From Streptomyces sp. CB01201 (lineage in GTDB: Bacteria; Actinomycetota; Actinomycetes; Streptomycetales; Streptomycetaceae): 64,000 bases of DNA. This document shows positions 1 through 8,832 of this stretch, one piece after another. A program made the translations under genes and the position numbers. Positions within the stretch are counted from its first letter, which is position 1; each line of letters opens with the position of its first letter. The stretch covers positions 62,001-126,000 of the forward strand of contig NZ_NNBJ01000001.1 of NCBI RefSeq assembly GCF_002803085.1. Direction: 5' to 3'. The notes below the pieces were generated by a model. That model was not told the DNA's origin and did no database searches. It worked only from the letters and a program-made list of their open reading frames with translations.

Positions 1-1
1 G

Positions 2-187
2 GCGGGCACCATCGAGCTGCTCCACGTCACCGAAGGCACCCTCACGCTCGTCGTGGACGGGGTCGACCACGCCATCCCCGCCGGCCATTCGGCGTCCTTC
101 GAGGCCAACGCCGCGCACACGTACCGCAATGCGGGCCCGGAGCCCGTCACCATGACGATGGCGATCTCGGTCCCGTTCGAACGCTGA
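2..187 (+). CDS. Cupin-domain protein, C-terminal end (cut by window edge)
   Basis: Sixty-one residues in one open frame run from the window edge to a TGA at 185-187. They contain the short beta strands and the glycine/proline turn (IPAGHSASFEANAAHTYRNA) typical of the second cupin motif, where an H-x-Y/F segment closes the barrel. In actinomycetes such a C-terminal cupin is often fused to an N-terminal XRE helix-turn-helix, so a regulator is plausible, but the DNA-binding part would lie outside the window and cannot be seen. It is the nearest gene upstream of the Fxs peptide locus, on the same strand with a 428-base gap, so it may or may not act on that locus. Confidence 0.7.
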   Translation, partial: AGTIELLHVTEGTLTLVVDGVDHAIPAGHSASFEANAAHTYRNAGPEPVTMTMAISVPFER

Positions 188-615
188 GGCCCCAACTGCC
201 TTGAGGACTGGGCCTGTTAGCGTTGATGGTGGACTGCGACCGGTTCGGTGCCGCCTTCTGGACGATTTCGGCCCGGGTCTGGCAATGGGGGCCGAGTCGG
301 GTGGAGGCTGGCTATCGTCGCTCCCGCGACTCCGGGGGCGACGAAAAACGGAGTTCACCCGGTACGAATCCACTCGTGCGAGTGGATTTCGTGCCGACGC
401 CGAACCTGGGCACGGGCCAAGGCAGTTGTGGTGTCCCGGGGAGGCGGCAGTGGTCGGACCAGTCGCTCGTGGCGCATGAGCGCACATGGGCACGGCGTGC
501 GGCCGCATTGCACCAGGTACCAAAACCCATGCTCGCTCTATCAGCCCTGTCCACGCGGTGATCCGGAGAAGACCACGCCGCGAGGACGGCGCGCTACGAT
601 CCGAAAGGCGCTCAC
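188..615. other. Intergenic region upstream of fxsA
   Basis: No convincing gene is seen in these 428 bases; the overlapping short frames lack ribosome binding sites and consistent third-position GC. The stretch holds a strong inverted repeat at 361-395 (separate entry) and presumably the promoter of the Fxs locus. A TACGAT at 595-600 could be a -10 element, but no good -35 is visible. Confidence 0.5.
361..395. promoter_or_regulatory. Inverted repeat sharing its arm with the fxsB-fxsC gap
   Basis: AATCCACTCG (367-376) is followed after two bases by its exact reverse complement CGAGTGGATT (379-388), and the outer flanks continue the symmetry imperfectly (GGTACG against CGTGCC). It could fold as a hairpin that ends the upstream cupin gene, but no T-run follows. 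It could also be an operator: the same ATCCACTC/GAGTGGAT arms recur at 3298-3360, between fxsB and fxsC. Confidence 0.5.
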
Positions 616-807
616 GTGGACGCTCTCGTCTCGGCGGCCGTACGGCCCGGCCCCGCCCTCCACAGGCCGGCCCCCCGGCGGCTCCCCCTGGTGCAGCGGG
701 CGGCGGCGCAGGGCGCCGGGCGGGCCCCGGCGAATCTGACCAGGGTGATGGCGGCGTACGGAAGCCCCGCGGTTCCCGCCGCGTCTGCCTTCCAGTCGGC
801 GCTCTGA
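616..807 (+). CDS. fxsA: FxSxx-COOH cyclophane RiPP precursor peptide
   Basis: A 63-residue peptide that ends exactly in F-Q-S-A-L, the C-terminal signature that names the FxSxx-COOH family. The GTG start at 616 has a GAAAGG ribosome binding site seven bases upstream. The leader is rich in Ala, Pro, Arg and Val with no Cys, and a Tyr-Gly-Ser segment lies mid-peptide. In the studied family, a radical SAM enzyme links the Phe ring to the beta carbon of the Ser two residues later, giving a strained three-residue cyclophane at the C terminus. The maturase gene begins 20 bases downstream, so the two are surely co-transcribed. The peptide's biological target is not known to me. Confidence 0.9.
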   Translation: MDALVSAAVRPGPALHRPAPRRLPLVQRAAAQGAGRAPANLTRVMAAYGSPAVPAASAFQSAL

Positions 808-827
808 CGGGCGGAACGAAGCAACCC

Positions 828-3257
828 ATGGACCGGCCGATTCCGCCCGCCCTGTCGCAGTTCGTGCTGAAGGTGCACAGCCGATGCGACCTGGCGTGCG
901 ATCACTGTTACGTCTACGAGCACGCGGACACCAGTTGGCGGGGCAAGCCCCGCGCCGTCTCGGAGGAGATCCTCGCCCAAGTGGCGAACCGTATCGCCGA
1001 GCACGCCCGACACCATCGACTCCCCACCGTCCACGTCGTACTGCACGGCGGCGAACCCCTGCTGGCGGGCCCCGGCCGGCTGCGCCGCGCCGCCGAGGAA
1101 CTCCAGCGGGCCCTGGACGGAGTGAGCGCCCTCGATCTGCGGATGCACACCAACGGCGTCCTGCTCGACGAGACGTTCTGCGAACTCTTCCTGGAACTCG
1201 GCATCAAGGTCGGTGTCTCGCTCGACGGCGACAAGGTCTCCAACGACCGCCACCGCCGTTACGCGGACGGCCGCAGCAGCCACGCCAAGGTCATCCGCGC
1301 GGTCGAACTCCTCAACCGCCCGCGCTACCGCCGCCTGTTCGCCGGGCTGCTCTGCACCATCGACGTCGAGAACGACCCGGTCGCCGTCTACGACGCCCTC
1401 GTGGAACTCTCGCCGCCGCGCATCGACTTCCTTCTGCCGCACGCCACTTGGGACACCCCGCCGCCCCGGCCCGGCGGCGCGGCCACTCCCTACGCCGACT
1501 GGCTCGACGCGATCTACGGCCGCTGGGACGCGGCGGGGCGCCCCGTGCCGGTCCGCATCTTCGACTCCGTACTGCGCACCCTGCGCGGCGAGAGCAGCCT
1601 CACCGAATCGCTGGGGCTCGCGCCCGCCGACCTCGTCGTGATCGAGACCGACGGCACCTTCGAACAGGCCGACAGCCTCAAGACGTCCTACGACGGCGCC
1701 CCCGCCACCGGGATGGACGTCTTCACGCACTCGCTCGACGACGTCCTCCAGCACCCCGGCATGCTCGCCCGCCAGCAGGGCGTCGAGCGGCTCTGCGAGC
1801 AGTGCCGCGACTGCCCGGTCGTCCAGTCCTGCGGCGGCGGCCTCTACGCCCACCGCTACCGCTCCGGCGGCAGCGAGTTCGACAACCCCTCGGTGTTCTG
1901 CCCCGATCTGTTCGCCCTGGTCACCAGCGTCCGAGACCGGGAGGCGGCCAGGCCCGCACCGGTGCCGTCGCCCCCCGAACTGCCGTTGGAACAGGGCGAC
2001 TTCGAGTCGCTGGCGGCGGGTTTCGGCGGCGCGGACACCGTGACCCGGCTCGCGGCGGCCCAGCTCGACATCAACCAGGAACTGCTCGCGGCCGTCAGCG
2101 AGCAGCGCATCGCCCCGTCCGACCGCGAAGGCGCCGCCGCCTGGGACCTGCTGACGCAGCTCGACGCCGAGGTGCCCGACGAACTCGCCGGGGTCCTCGC
2201 CCACCCCTACACCCGGCCGTGGGCGCTGAGCGTGCTCGAAGGCCGGGTGGCACCCGCCCCGGGCCTCGCCGAGATCGCGGCCACCACCGCGCTGCGCGCC
2301 CGCCTCGACCGCGCCGTCACGGTACCGCTGCGCGACGGCCTGCTGCGGCTGCCCGGGCTCGGCACCGTACGGCTCGACAGCTCGGCCACCCATGCCGAAG
2401 TGAGCGCGGGCGCCGAGGGGTTCACCGTGCGGGCCGGTGCGTGCGGGCTCGACATCGGCTGGCACGAGGGCATGGACGGCCCGTCCCCGCACTGGCGTCC
2501 GGTACGTCTCTTCGCGGGCGACGGCTGGAGCGTGGCCATCGAGGACACCGACCCGCTGCGCGACTGCCACGAGTGGCCCGTGGCCGAGCGGCTCGCGGCC
2601 GACGAGGCCAAGCTGTGGTCCGAGGACCTGACCGGGGCCTGGTCCCTGATCCGCCGCGAACTGCCCGCCTACGCCGACGGCGTGGCCGCGGGTCTGCGGC
2701 TGATCACGCCCCTGCACGCGCCGGACGGCAGTGACGTCAGCGCCGCCTGCAAGGATGCCTGGGGCGCGATCGGGGTGGCGCGGCCGGCCTCGCCCGAACA
2801 GCTCGCCCTGCTGATCGTGCACGAGTTCCAGCATGTGAAGCTCGCCGCGGTCCTCGACGCGGTCGACCTGTACGACCGGGCCGACCGCGACCGCTACTAC
2901 GCCCCCTGGCGCACGGATCCGCGCCCGATCGGGGGCTTGCTCCAGGGAACGTACGCCCACATCGCGGTGACCGACTTCTGGCGGGTGCGCCGCCAGAGGG
3001 CCGACTCGGAGCGCCAACGGGCCGCCGCCGAGGCCGAGTTCACCCGCTGGCGGCAGCAGACGGGGGAGGCGGTGGAGGTGCTGCTCGGCTCGGGATCCCT
3101 CACCGACCTGGGGCAACGCTTCGTCACACGCATGGGAGAGACGGTCTCGAAGTGGCAGGGCGAGACCGTCTCGCCGGCCGCGCTCACCGCCGCACAGGAC
3201 TCCGCCCGGCGTCATCGCGCCGCCTGGACGGCCCGCGTCGCAGGCGGCTCCGAGTGA
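828..3257 (+). CDS. fxsB: Radical SAM/SPASM cyclophane maturase with HExxH extension
   Basis: The 809-residue product starts at the ATG 20 bases after fxsA; the frame is open further upstream but would run through fxsA. The radical SAM cluster motif is C20-x3-C24-x2-C27, and a SPASM-type Cys group follows (C323, C326, C329, C335, C358) for auxiliary clusters. Residues from about 420 onward form a long extension with HEFQH at 665-669, matching the HExxH domain fused to FxsB in this family. The family-level description I recall calls this extension an inactivated hydroxylase-like domain, yet the two His and the Glu are all present here. Predicted role: cross-linking Phe to Ser in the FQSAL tail of the precursor; any second modification by the extension is inference. 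It acts in the cytoplasm. Confidence 0.92.
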   Translation: MDRPIPPALSQFVLKVHSRCDLACDHCYVYEHADTSWRGKPRAVSEEILAQVANRIAEHARHHRLPTVHVVLHGGEPLLAGPGRLRRAAEELQRALDGVSALDLRMHTNGVLLDETFCELFLELGIKVGVSLDGDKVSNDRHRRYADGRSSHAKVIRAVELLNRPRYRRLFAGLLCTIDVENDPVAVYDALVELSPPRIDFLLPHATWDTPPPRPGGAATPYADWLDAIYGRWDAAGRPVPVRIFDSVLRTLRGESSLTESLGLAPADLVVIETDGTFEQADSLKTSYDGAPATGMDVFTHSLDDVLQHPGMLARQQGVERLCEQCRDCPVVQSCGGGLYAHRYRSGGSEFDNPSVFCPDLFALVTSVRDREAARPAPVPSPPELPLEQGDFESLAAGFGGADTVTRLAAAQLDINQELLAAVSEQRIAPSDREGAAAWDLLTQLDAEVPDELAGVLAHPYTRPWALSVLEGRVAPAPGLAEIAATTALRARLDRAVTVPLRDGLLRLPGLGTVRLDSSATHAEVSAGAEGFTVRAGACGLDIGWHEGMDGPSPHWRPVRLFAGDGWSVAIEDTDPLRDCHEWPVAERLAADEAKLWSEDLTGAWSLIRRELPAYADGVAAGLRLITPLHAPDGSDVSAACKDAWGAIGVARPASPEQLALLIVHEFQHVKLAAVLDAVDLYDRADRDRYYAPWRTDPRPIGGLLQGTYAHIAVTDFWRVRRQRADSERQRAAAEAEFTRWRQQTGEAVEVLLGSGSLTDLGQRFVTRMGETVSKWQGETVSPAALTAAQDSARRHRAAWTARVAGGSE

Positions 3258-3447
3258 ATTCACCTGCGAATTGAGCGAATTCTCCCCCTGATTGGTTGAT
3301 CCACTCGCCGGGCGCCGCATGATTTCGGTCATGATCTGATCGAAATTCCGTGAGTGGATCGACCCATGGGTTTGTTCGTTCTGTTCCGCCGGAGAATCCT
3401 CCGTTCCTACACTGAGGTCCCATCCACTTGGACCGGGGGAGACAGTG
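3258..3447. promoter_or_regulatory. fxsB-fxsC intergenic region with inverted repeat and possible second promoter
   Basis: The sequence is markedly less GC-rich than its flanks. GATCCACTC (3298-3306) pairs with GAGTGGATC (3352-3360), and a third related ATCCACTT lies at 3422-3429 inside a GGTCC/GGACC inverted repeat. TACACT at 3408-3413 could serve as the -10 of a separate fxsC promoter, although no clear -35 precedes it. The recurrence of the arm seen at 367-388 suggests a shared operator for the locus. Confidence 0.45.
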
Positions 3448-4794
3448 GTGCAGGGATCAGTGGGGGCCGGGGGAGACGAGCAGAAGCCATACTTCTTCCT
3501 CAGCTACGCGCACACACCGAAGAGCGACCCCAAGGACAAGGACCCCAACCTGTGGGTCCAGCGGTTCTTCCGGGACCTCTGCGCCCATGTGATGCAGCTG
3601 ACGCCCCTCCCGGCCGGCAGTGCCGGCTTCATGGATCAGCAGATGCAGCCCGGCGAGGGCTGGCAGGAGCGGCTGTCGGAGGCGCTGGCCTTCTGCAAGG
3701 TGTTCGTACCGCTCTATTCGCCGCGCTATTTCCTCAGCGAACAGTGCGGCAGGGAGTGGTTCGCCTTCTCAAGCCGGGCCGCCTCGCAGAACACCCGCCA
3801 CAGCAACAACAACAGCAATCCCGTCACCGGAATAGTGCCCGCACTGTGGGTGCCCGTGCCGACCAGGCAGTTGCCCCAGCCCGCCGAGCGGCTCCAGTTC
3901 AACCACGCCACCTTCGGCGACGAGTACGCCGACGAGGGCTTCTACGGGCTCATCAAGCTCAACTACCTGCGGGACCAGTACGAACGCGCCGTCTACCGGC
4001 TGGCCAAACGCATCGTGAGCGTGGCCCAGCAGGCCCAGCTGGAGCACGGCGACCCGCACCAGGACTACGCCAAGGTGCCGCCCGCCTTCGGTCCCACCGG
4101 TGGCCCGGCCCGTGAGATGGAGGTCTCCGTCCTCGCCTGCTCGCGCTCCAGCCTCCCCACCGGACGCAGCCCGGACTGCTACGGAACCGAGGCCCTCGAC
4201 TGGAACCCCTACCATCCCGCGTCCTCCAGACCCCTCGCCGACCACACCGTCGACGTCGTACGCAACCTGAACTACACCGTGCACCTCAGCGACTTCGAGG
4301 CCGAGCCCCAGCGGCTCCTCGCCTCCGGCCCACCCGGGCCGGGCCTGCTGCTCCTCGACCGCTGGGCCCTGGACGCCCGGCGCCGCCGCGAACTCCTCGA
4401 CCAGCTCGGCGCCAGCCGCCGGCCCTGGATCAGCGTCATGGTCCCCGGCAATGTGGCCGACCCCGAAACCCGCGCGCGCAACGAGGAGTTGTCGCAGCAG
4501 GCCGACGCCGCGCTCGCCACCCGGGTCGACGAGAGCGACGGGCACCGCACACCGAGCGCCGGACTGCCCACCCTCGAAGCCTTCAGCAAGGCGATCCCGG
4601 GGGCCGTGAAGGCGGCGGTCAAACACTACGAGGCCAACGCGCCGACCTATCCACCGCCCGGAAGCGGTGGCCCGATGCCCCGAGTGCTTCCGGGCGGCAT
4701 CGGCTACGGCGCGGGTGGCCCCAGCGGCCGCGGTCAGAGCACGGACCAGGACAAGAACCACGGTGATAAGGCGGAGGGCTCATCAGATGACTGA
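3448..4794 (+). CDS. fxsC: TIR-like protein FxsC
   Basis: The product is 448 residues. GTG at 3448 sits six bases after GGAG; a GTG one codon earlier is also possible. An N-terminal TIR-like domain begins with FFLSYAH near residue 16 and continues with MDQQMQPGEGW and the CKVFVPLYSPRYFLSEQCG segment, as in TIR or SEFIR folds. A middle part and a C-terminal FxsC-specific region (ALDARRRRELLDQLG and following) end in a low-complexity Gly/Pro/Ser/Asp tail. It overlaps fxsT by eight bases, so the two are translationally coupled. FxsC proteins are known by co-occurrence with FxsA and FxsB; whether this TIR domain cleaves NAD or only binds a partner cannot be told from sequence. Confidence 0.85.
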   Translation: MQGSVGAGGDEQKPYFFLSYAHTPKSDPKDKDPNLWVQRFFRDLCAHVMQLTPLPAGSAGFMDQQMQPGEGWQERLSEALAFCKVFVPLYSPRYFLSEQCGREWFAFSSRAASQNTRHSNNNSNPVTGIVPALWVPVPTRQLPQPAERLQFNHATFGDEYADEGFYGLIKLNYLRDQYERAVYRLAKRIVSVAQQAQLEHGDPHQDYAKVPPAFGPTGGPAREMEVSVLACSRSSLPTGRSPDCYGTEALDWNPYHPASSRPLADHTVDVVRNLNYTVHLSDFEAEPQRLLASGPPGPGLLLLDRWALDARRRRELLDQLGASRRPWISVMVPGNVADPETRARNEELSQQADAALATRVDESDGHRTPSAGLPTLEAFSKAIPGAVKAAVKHYEANAPTYPPPGSGGPMPRVLPGGIGYGAGGPSGRGQSTDQDKNHGDKAEGSSDD

Positions 4795-7700
4795 GAACCG
4801 CAACGGGACCGTCGTCACGTTCTACTCGTACAAGGGCGGCACCGGACGGACCATGGCGCTGGCGAACTGCGCCTGGATCCTGGCGGCCAACGGGTACCGG
4901 GTCCTGGCGGTGGACTGGGATCTGGAGGCGCCGGGCCTGCACCGGTTCTTCCACCCCTTCCTCGACCTCGCCGACCTGGAGGCGACGCCGGGTCTGATCA
5001 ACCTGATCACCGACTACCAGGACGAGGCCCGGCGTCCGGCCGACCGCGACCCCGACTGGCACCGCGAGTACGCCCGGGTGCGCCCGCACGCCACCTCCCT
5101 CAACTGGAACTTCCCCCAGGGCGGCAGCCTCGACTTCCTCTCGGCCGGTCGGCGCAACCGCGACTACCCCTCCATCGTCGGCAAGATGGACTGGGACGAC
5201 TTCCACGAGCGCTTCGGCGGCGGCCAGTTCTTCGACGCCATGCGCGACGACATGCAGCGCCACTACGACTACACCCTGATCGACAGCCGCACCGGACTCA
5301 GCGACATCGCCGACATCTGCACCGTCCAGATGCCCGAAGTCCTCGTCGTCTGCTTCACGTTGAGCGACCAGAGCATCGACGGCGCCTCCGCGGTGGCCCG
5401 CGACATCGAGGAGCGCTACCACGAGCGCCGCATCCGCATCCTGCCCGTCCCGATGCGCATCGACGACGGCGAGAAGGAGAAGGCGGACGCCGGCCGCGCC
5501 CTGGCCCGCGAGAGCTTCCCCGGCTTCCCCAGCGGCCTGAACCCCGAGGAACTCGGCAACTACTGGGGCACGGTGGAGGTTCCCTACCGCCCCTTCTACG
5601 CGTACGAGGAGATCCTCGCCACCTTCGGCGACGCCCCCAACGTCAGCAGCTCCATGCTCAGCGCCTGCGAACGGCTCACCTCCGTGCTCACCGGCGGCCT
5701 GGTCAACTCGCTGCCGCCCATCGACGAGGCCGACCGGCTCACCCATGTCGCCGCCTACACCAGGCGCCGGCCCATGCCGCCGTCGAACCTCGTCCTCACC
5801 CATGTCGCCGAGGACCAGATGTGGGTGGACTGGCTGGTGCACGTGCTGACCGTGGCCGGCTTCCACGTCGTGCCGGTCGATGTCCGCGCACCCCAAAGCG
5901 GCACTCCCGAGGTCGAGTTCACCACCGGGATCGGCTACCGCGTCATCCCCATCGTCTCGCAGTCCTACCTCAACTCCGAGCGGGCCAGGAGCTCCTGGGA
6001 GACCGGCAGCGGGCTCGACGCGGCCGGTGTGCGGCGCCACATCCTGCCGGTGCGCGTCGGCGACGTACGGCTCAGCCCGCCGCTCAGCAACCGCGGTGTC
6101 ATCGACCTCGTCCGGCTGGACGAGAACGAAGCGGCGGCCGCCGTGCTCAACGCGCTCGACCGGTCCGAGGCGGTCGCGGCCTTCGCCTCCACGCCGGCCG
6201 GGCCGCGCTATCCGGGCAGCGTGCCCAAGATCTGGAACGTCCGGCCCCGGCACGCCTGGTTCACCGGGCGCACCACCGTCCTGGAGCGGCTGCGCGACCA
6301 GCTGCGCGGCGACAGCCGCTCCGCCCAGCGCTTCCCGCAGGTCCTGTACGGCCTCGGCGGCGTCGGCAAGACACAGGTGGCCCGGGAGTACGCGCACCGC
6401 TTCCGCGCCGACTACGACCTCGTGTGGTGGATCGAGGCGGAACAGCCCGACCGGGTGGTGTCCTCGCTCGCCGAACTCGCCGCCGAGATGGACCTCAGGG
6501 CCGGTGACGTGGTCGCCGAGGCCGCCGCGGCCGCCCTCCAGGCGCTGCGGCGCGGCGCTCCGTACTCCCGCTGGCTGCTGATCTTCGACAATGTCGAGGA
6601 CCTCGACCGGGCGCTGAAACTGCTCCCGGAGGAGATGGAGCCCATCGCGGGGGAGACCTACGGCCACATTCTCGCCACCTGCCGCAACAAGCCCGCCTCG
6701 ACGAAGGTGGAGGGCATCGAGGTCGAGGTCTTCACCCGCGCCGAGAGCATCGAGCACCTGTGCCGCCGGGTCACCAAGCTGCCCGTCGCCGACGCCGACC
6801 GGGTCGCCGACGCGGTCGGTGACCTGCCGCTCGCGGTCGAGGTCGCCGCCGCCTGGCTCGCCGAGACCGCGACGCCGGTCGACGCCTATGTGGAACAGCT
6901 CAGGGAACAGAGCACCAAGGTCCTCTCCCTCGGCAAGCCCGAGGACTACTCGGAGCAGATCGGCGCCACCTGGAACATCTCCATCAGCCGGCTGCGCGAT
7001 GAATCCAAGGCGGCGGTACGCCTGTTGGAGCTCTGCTCGTTCTTCTCGGCCGAGCCCATCTCGATGCGGCTGATCGGCAGCGACTCGATGTTCGAGTCAC
7101 TCCTGCCGTACGACCCGGACCTGCGCGAGCGGTACATGCTGGGCAAGGTCATCCAGACGCTGAACCGGTTCGCGCTAGCCAAGGTCGACCCGGCGGACAG
7201 CAGCATCCAGGTGCACCGGCTGGTCCAGGCCGCGGTGCGGGCCGGGCTCAGCGAGGAGGAGGTGGACACCGCCAAGCACGAGGTGCACCGCATCCTCGCC
7301 GAGGCCCGTCCGGTCGAGGGCGTCGACCGCGACAACCCCGTCAACGACCCCAAGAGCTGGCCCAGTTTCGAGCTGATCTGGCCACATCTGAGTGCCTCCG
7401 GCATCGCGGACTGCGACGAGGAGAAGGTCCGCCAGCTCATGGTCGACCGCATCCGCTATCTGCTCAAGCGCGGCGAACTGGAGAGCGCCCGGGTGCTCGG
7501 CACCCAGCTCAACAAGGTCTGGACGCGCGAGCTCGGCGAGAACGACCTCCAGACCCTCAACATCCGCTTCGAGCTGGCCAACGCGCTGCGCGCCCAGGGC
7601 AAGTACCAGGAGGCCCGGGCGATGGACGAGGACACCCTGGCCCGGCAGATCAGCGTCCTGCACAAGGACCACCCCAACGACGACCACCCCAGCATCCTCA

Positions 7701-8761
7701 TCACCACCGGCAGCCTCGCAGCCGACCTGCGCGCGCTCGGCCGGTTCGACGAGGCCCTCACCCGGGACCTGCGGATCTACCACGGGCTGCGCCAGATCTT
7801 CGGCGAGAACCATCCCCGTACCCTCATCGCGGCCAACAACCTCGCGATCGACTACCGGCTCAGCGGCGACAGCGAGGCGGCCCGCCGGCTGGACGAGGAG
7901 ACGGTGGAGCGGCGCAGCTCCCTGCTGGGCGAGGAGCACCCCTTCACCCTCACCACCAAGGGCCACCTCGCCAGGGATCTGCGCGAGAGCGGCGAGTACG
8001 CGGCCTCCATCCAGGTGCTGCGCGAGGTGGTGGCGGCGTTCGAGCGCGTCCTCAACGCGGACGTGCCCGAGGCGCTGCGCACCGCCAAGAGCCTCGCGGT
8101 GTCCCTGCGCAAGGCCGGCCATCCCCATGAGGCGAAGCGGCTCACCGAGGAAACGTACAACCGCTACCGCGGCCGGTACGGGACCAAGGCGCCGGACGCG
8201 CTCGCCTGCTGCCTGAACCTGGCCGCGGACTTCTCGGCGACCGGCGACAAGCAGGCCGCCCTCGACCTCGCCCTCCAGGCCTACGAGGGCTACCAGAGCA
8301 CCCTGGGCGAGGAGCACCCCTTCACCCTGGCCTGCCGCAACAACCTGTACATCTACCAGCGGGGCCTCGGCGCCGCGGAGGAGGCCGCACGCGGCGGCGA
8401 GGACGTGCGGGCGGCCCTGGAGGAAGTCCTCGGTTCCAGGCATCCGTTCACGCTGTGCGCGGCGATCAACCTCGCGAACGCCTACGGCGACCTCGGCCGT
8501 CCCGACCTGGCCGAGCGCTGGGAACGGACCGCGCTCAAGGGCCTGTTGGAGCGGTTCGGGCCGACCCACCCCGATGTGCTCGCCTGCCGTTCCAATCTGG
8601 CGATCACCCTGCGCGCGGCCGGCCGCGAGGAGGAGGCCCAGCGACTGCGGGCCTCCATCCTGGAGCCGGCCGCCAAGCAGCTCGGCGTGGACCACCCCAT
8701 CGCCGAGGCGGCCCGCGCCTGGCGCCGGATCAACCGCGACCTGGAGCCGCAGCCGGTGTGA
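4787..8761 (+). CDS. fxsT: Fxs-system MinD-like/TIR/NB-ARC/TPR protein FxsT
   Basis: The 1324-residue product starts at an ATG with GGAGGG eight bases upstream, overlapping the end of fxsC. Domains in order: a MinD/ParA-like P-loop domain (residues 7-270, deviant Walker A KGGTGRT at 16-22); a TIR-like segment (about 332-470, starting NLVLTHVAEDQMW); an NB-ARC-like NTPase (Walker A GLGGVGKT at 522-529, kinase-2-like LLIFDN, and a GDLPLAVEVAA segment); and a long run of TPRs from about 880 to 1315 with repeated hydrophobic-Ala-Leu helices and the recurring ...GEEHPFTL... inter-repeat motif. This is the organisation of a STAND/NOD-like signalling protein with a C-terminal sensor. The family is known to accompany FxsA/B/C. 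A sensing or defence role is inference from domain content. Confidence 0.88.
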   Translation: MTENRNGTVVTFYSYKGGTGRTMALANCAWILAANGYRVLAVDWDLEAPGLHRFFHPFLDLADLEATPGLINLITDYQDEARRPADRDPDWHREYARVRPHATSLNWNFPQGGSLDFLSAGRRNRDYPSIVGKMDWDDFHERFGGGQFFDAMRDDMQRHYDYTLIDSRTGLSDIADICTVQMPEVLVVCFTLSDQSIDGASAVARDIEERYHERRIRILPVPMRIDDGEKEKADAGRALARESFPGFPSGLNPEELGNYWGTVEVPYRPFYAYEEILATFGDAPNVSSSMLSACERLTSVLTGGLVNSLPPIDEADRLTHVAAYTRRRPMPPSNLVLTHVAEDQMWVDWLVHVLTVAGFHVVPVDVRAPQSGTPEVEFTTGIGYRVIPIVSQSYLNSERARSSWETGSGLDAAGVRRHILPVRVGDVRLSPPLSNRGVIDLVRLDENEAAAAVLNALDRSEAVAAFASTPAGPRYPGSVPKIWNVRPRHAWFTGRTTVLERLRDQLRGDSRSAQRFPQVLYGLGGVGKTQVAREYAHRFRADYDLVWWIEAEQPDRVVSSLAELAAEMDLRAGDVVAEAAAAALQALRRGAPYSRWLLIFDNVEDLDRALKLLPEEMEPIAGETYGHILATCRNKPASTKVEGIEVEVFTRAESIEHLCRRVTKLPVADADRVADAVGDLPLAVEVAAAWLAETATPVDAYVEQLREQSTKVLSLGKPEDYSEQIGATWNISISRLRDESKAAVRLLELCSFFSAEPISMRLIGSDSMFESLLPYDPDLRERYMLGKVIQTLNRFALAKVDPADSSIQVHRLVQAAVRAGLSEEEVDTAKHEVHRILAEARPVEGVDRDNPVNDPKSWPSFELIWPHLSASGIADCDEEKVRQLMVDRIRYLLKRGELESARVLGTQLNKVWTRELGENDLQTLNIRFELANALRAQGKYQEARAMDEDTLARQISVLHKDHPNDDHPSILITTGSLAADLRALGRFDEALTRDLRIYHGLRQIFGENHPRTLIAANNLAIDYRLSGDSEAARRLDEETVERRSSLLGEEHPFTLTTKGHLARDLRESGEYAASIQVLREVVAAFERVLNADVPEALRTAKSLAVSLRKAGHPHEAKRLTEETYNRYRGRYGTKAPDALACCLNLAADFSATGDKQAALDLALQAYEGYQSTLGEEHPFTLACRNNLYIYQRGLGAAEEAARGGEDVRAALEEVLGSRHPFTLCAAINLANAYGDLGRPDLAERWERTALKGLLERFGPTHPDVLACRSNLAITLRAAGREEEAQRLRASILEPAAKQLGVDHPIAEAARAWRRINRDLEPQPV

Positions 8762-8771
8762 CAGGCGGCCG

Positions 8772-8808
8772 GGGGAGCGCCCGGGCCCGGCAGGCCCGGG
8801 CACTCCCC
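8772..8808. terminator. Strong bidirectional hairpin between fxsT and the hydrolase gene
   Basis: A 16-base arm at 8772-8787 pairs with 8793-8808, with one mismatch and a five-base loop. It lies between two convergent genes 11 bases after the fxsT stop, so it can end both transcripts. Confidence 0.8.
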
Positions 8809-8832
8809 GTCTCGCCGCACTCCTTCAGTTGC

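Noticed and set aside
361..395. The fxs inverted repeat as a CRISPR repeat
   Set aside because: A single palindrome; no spaced array or cas genes are present.
612..3332. A 906-residue open frame on the minus strand opposite fxsB
   Set aside because: It is the antisense shadow of a well-supported radical SAM gene in GC-rich DNA, has no family motifs and overlaps fxsA and fxsB completely.
4619..6757. A 712-residue minus-strand frame opposite fxsT
   Set aside because: Antisense shadow; Gly/Val/Asp-rich composition without domains, while the plus strand shows clear P-loop motifs.
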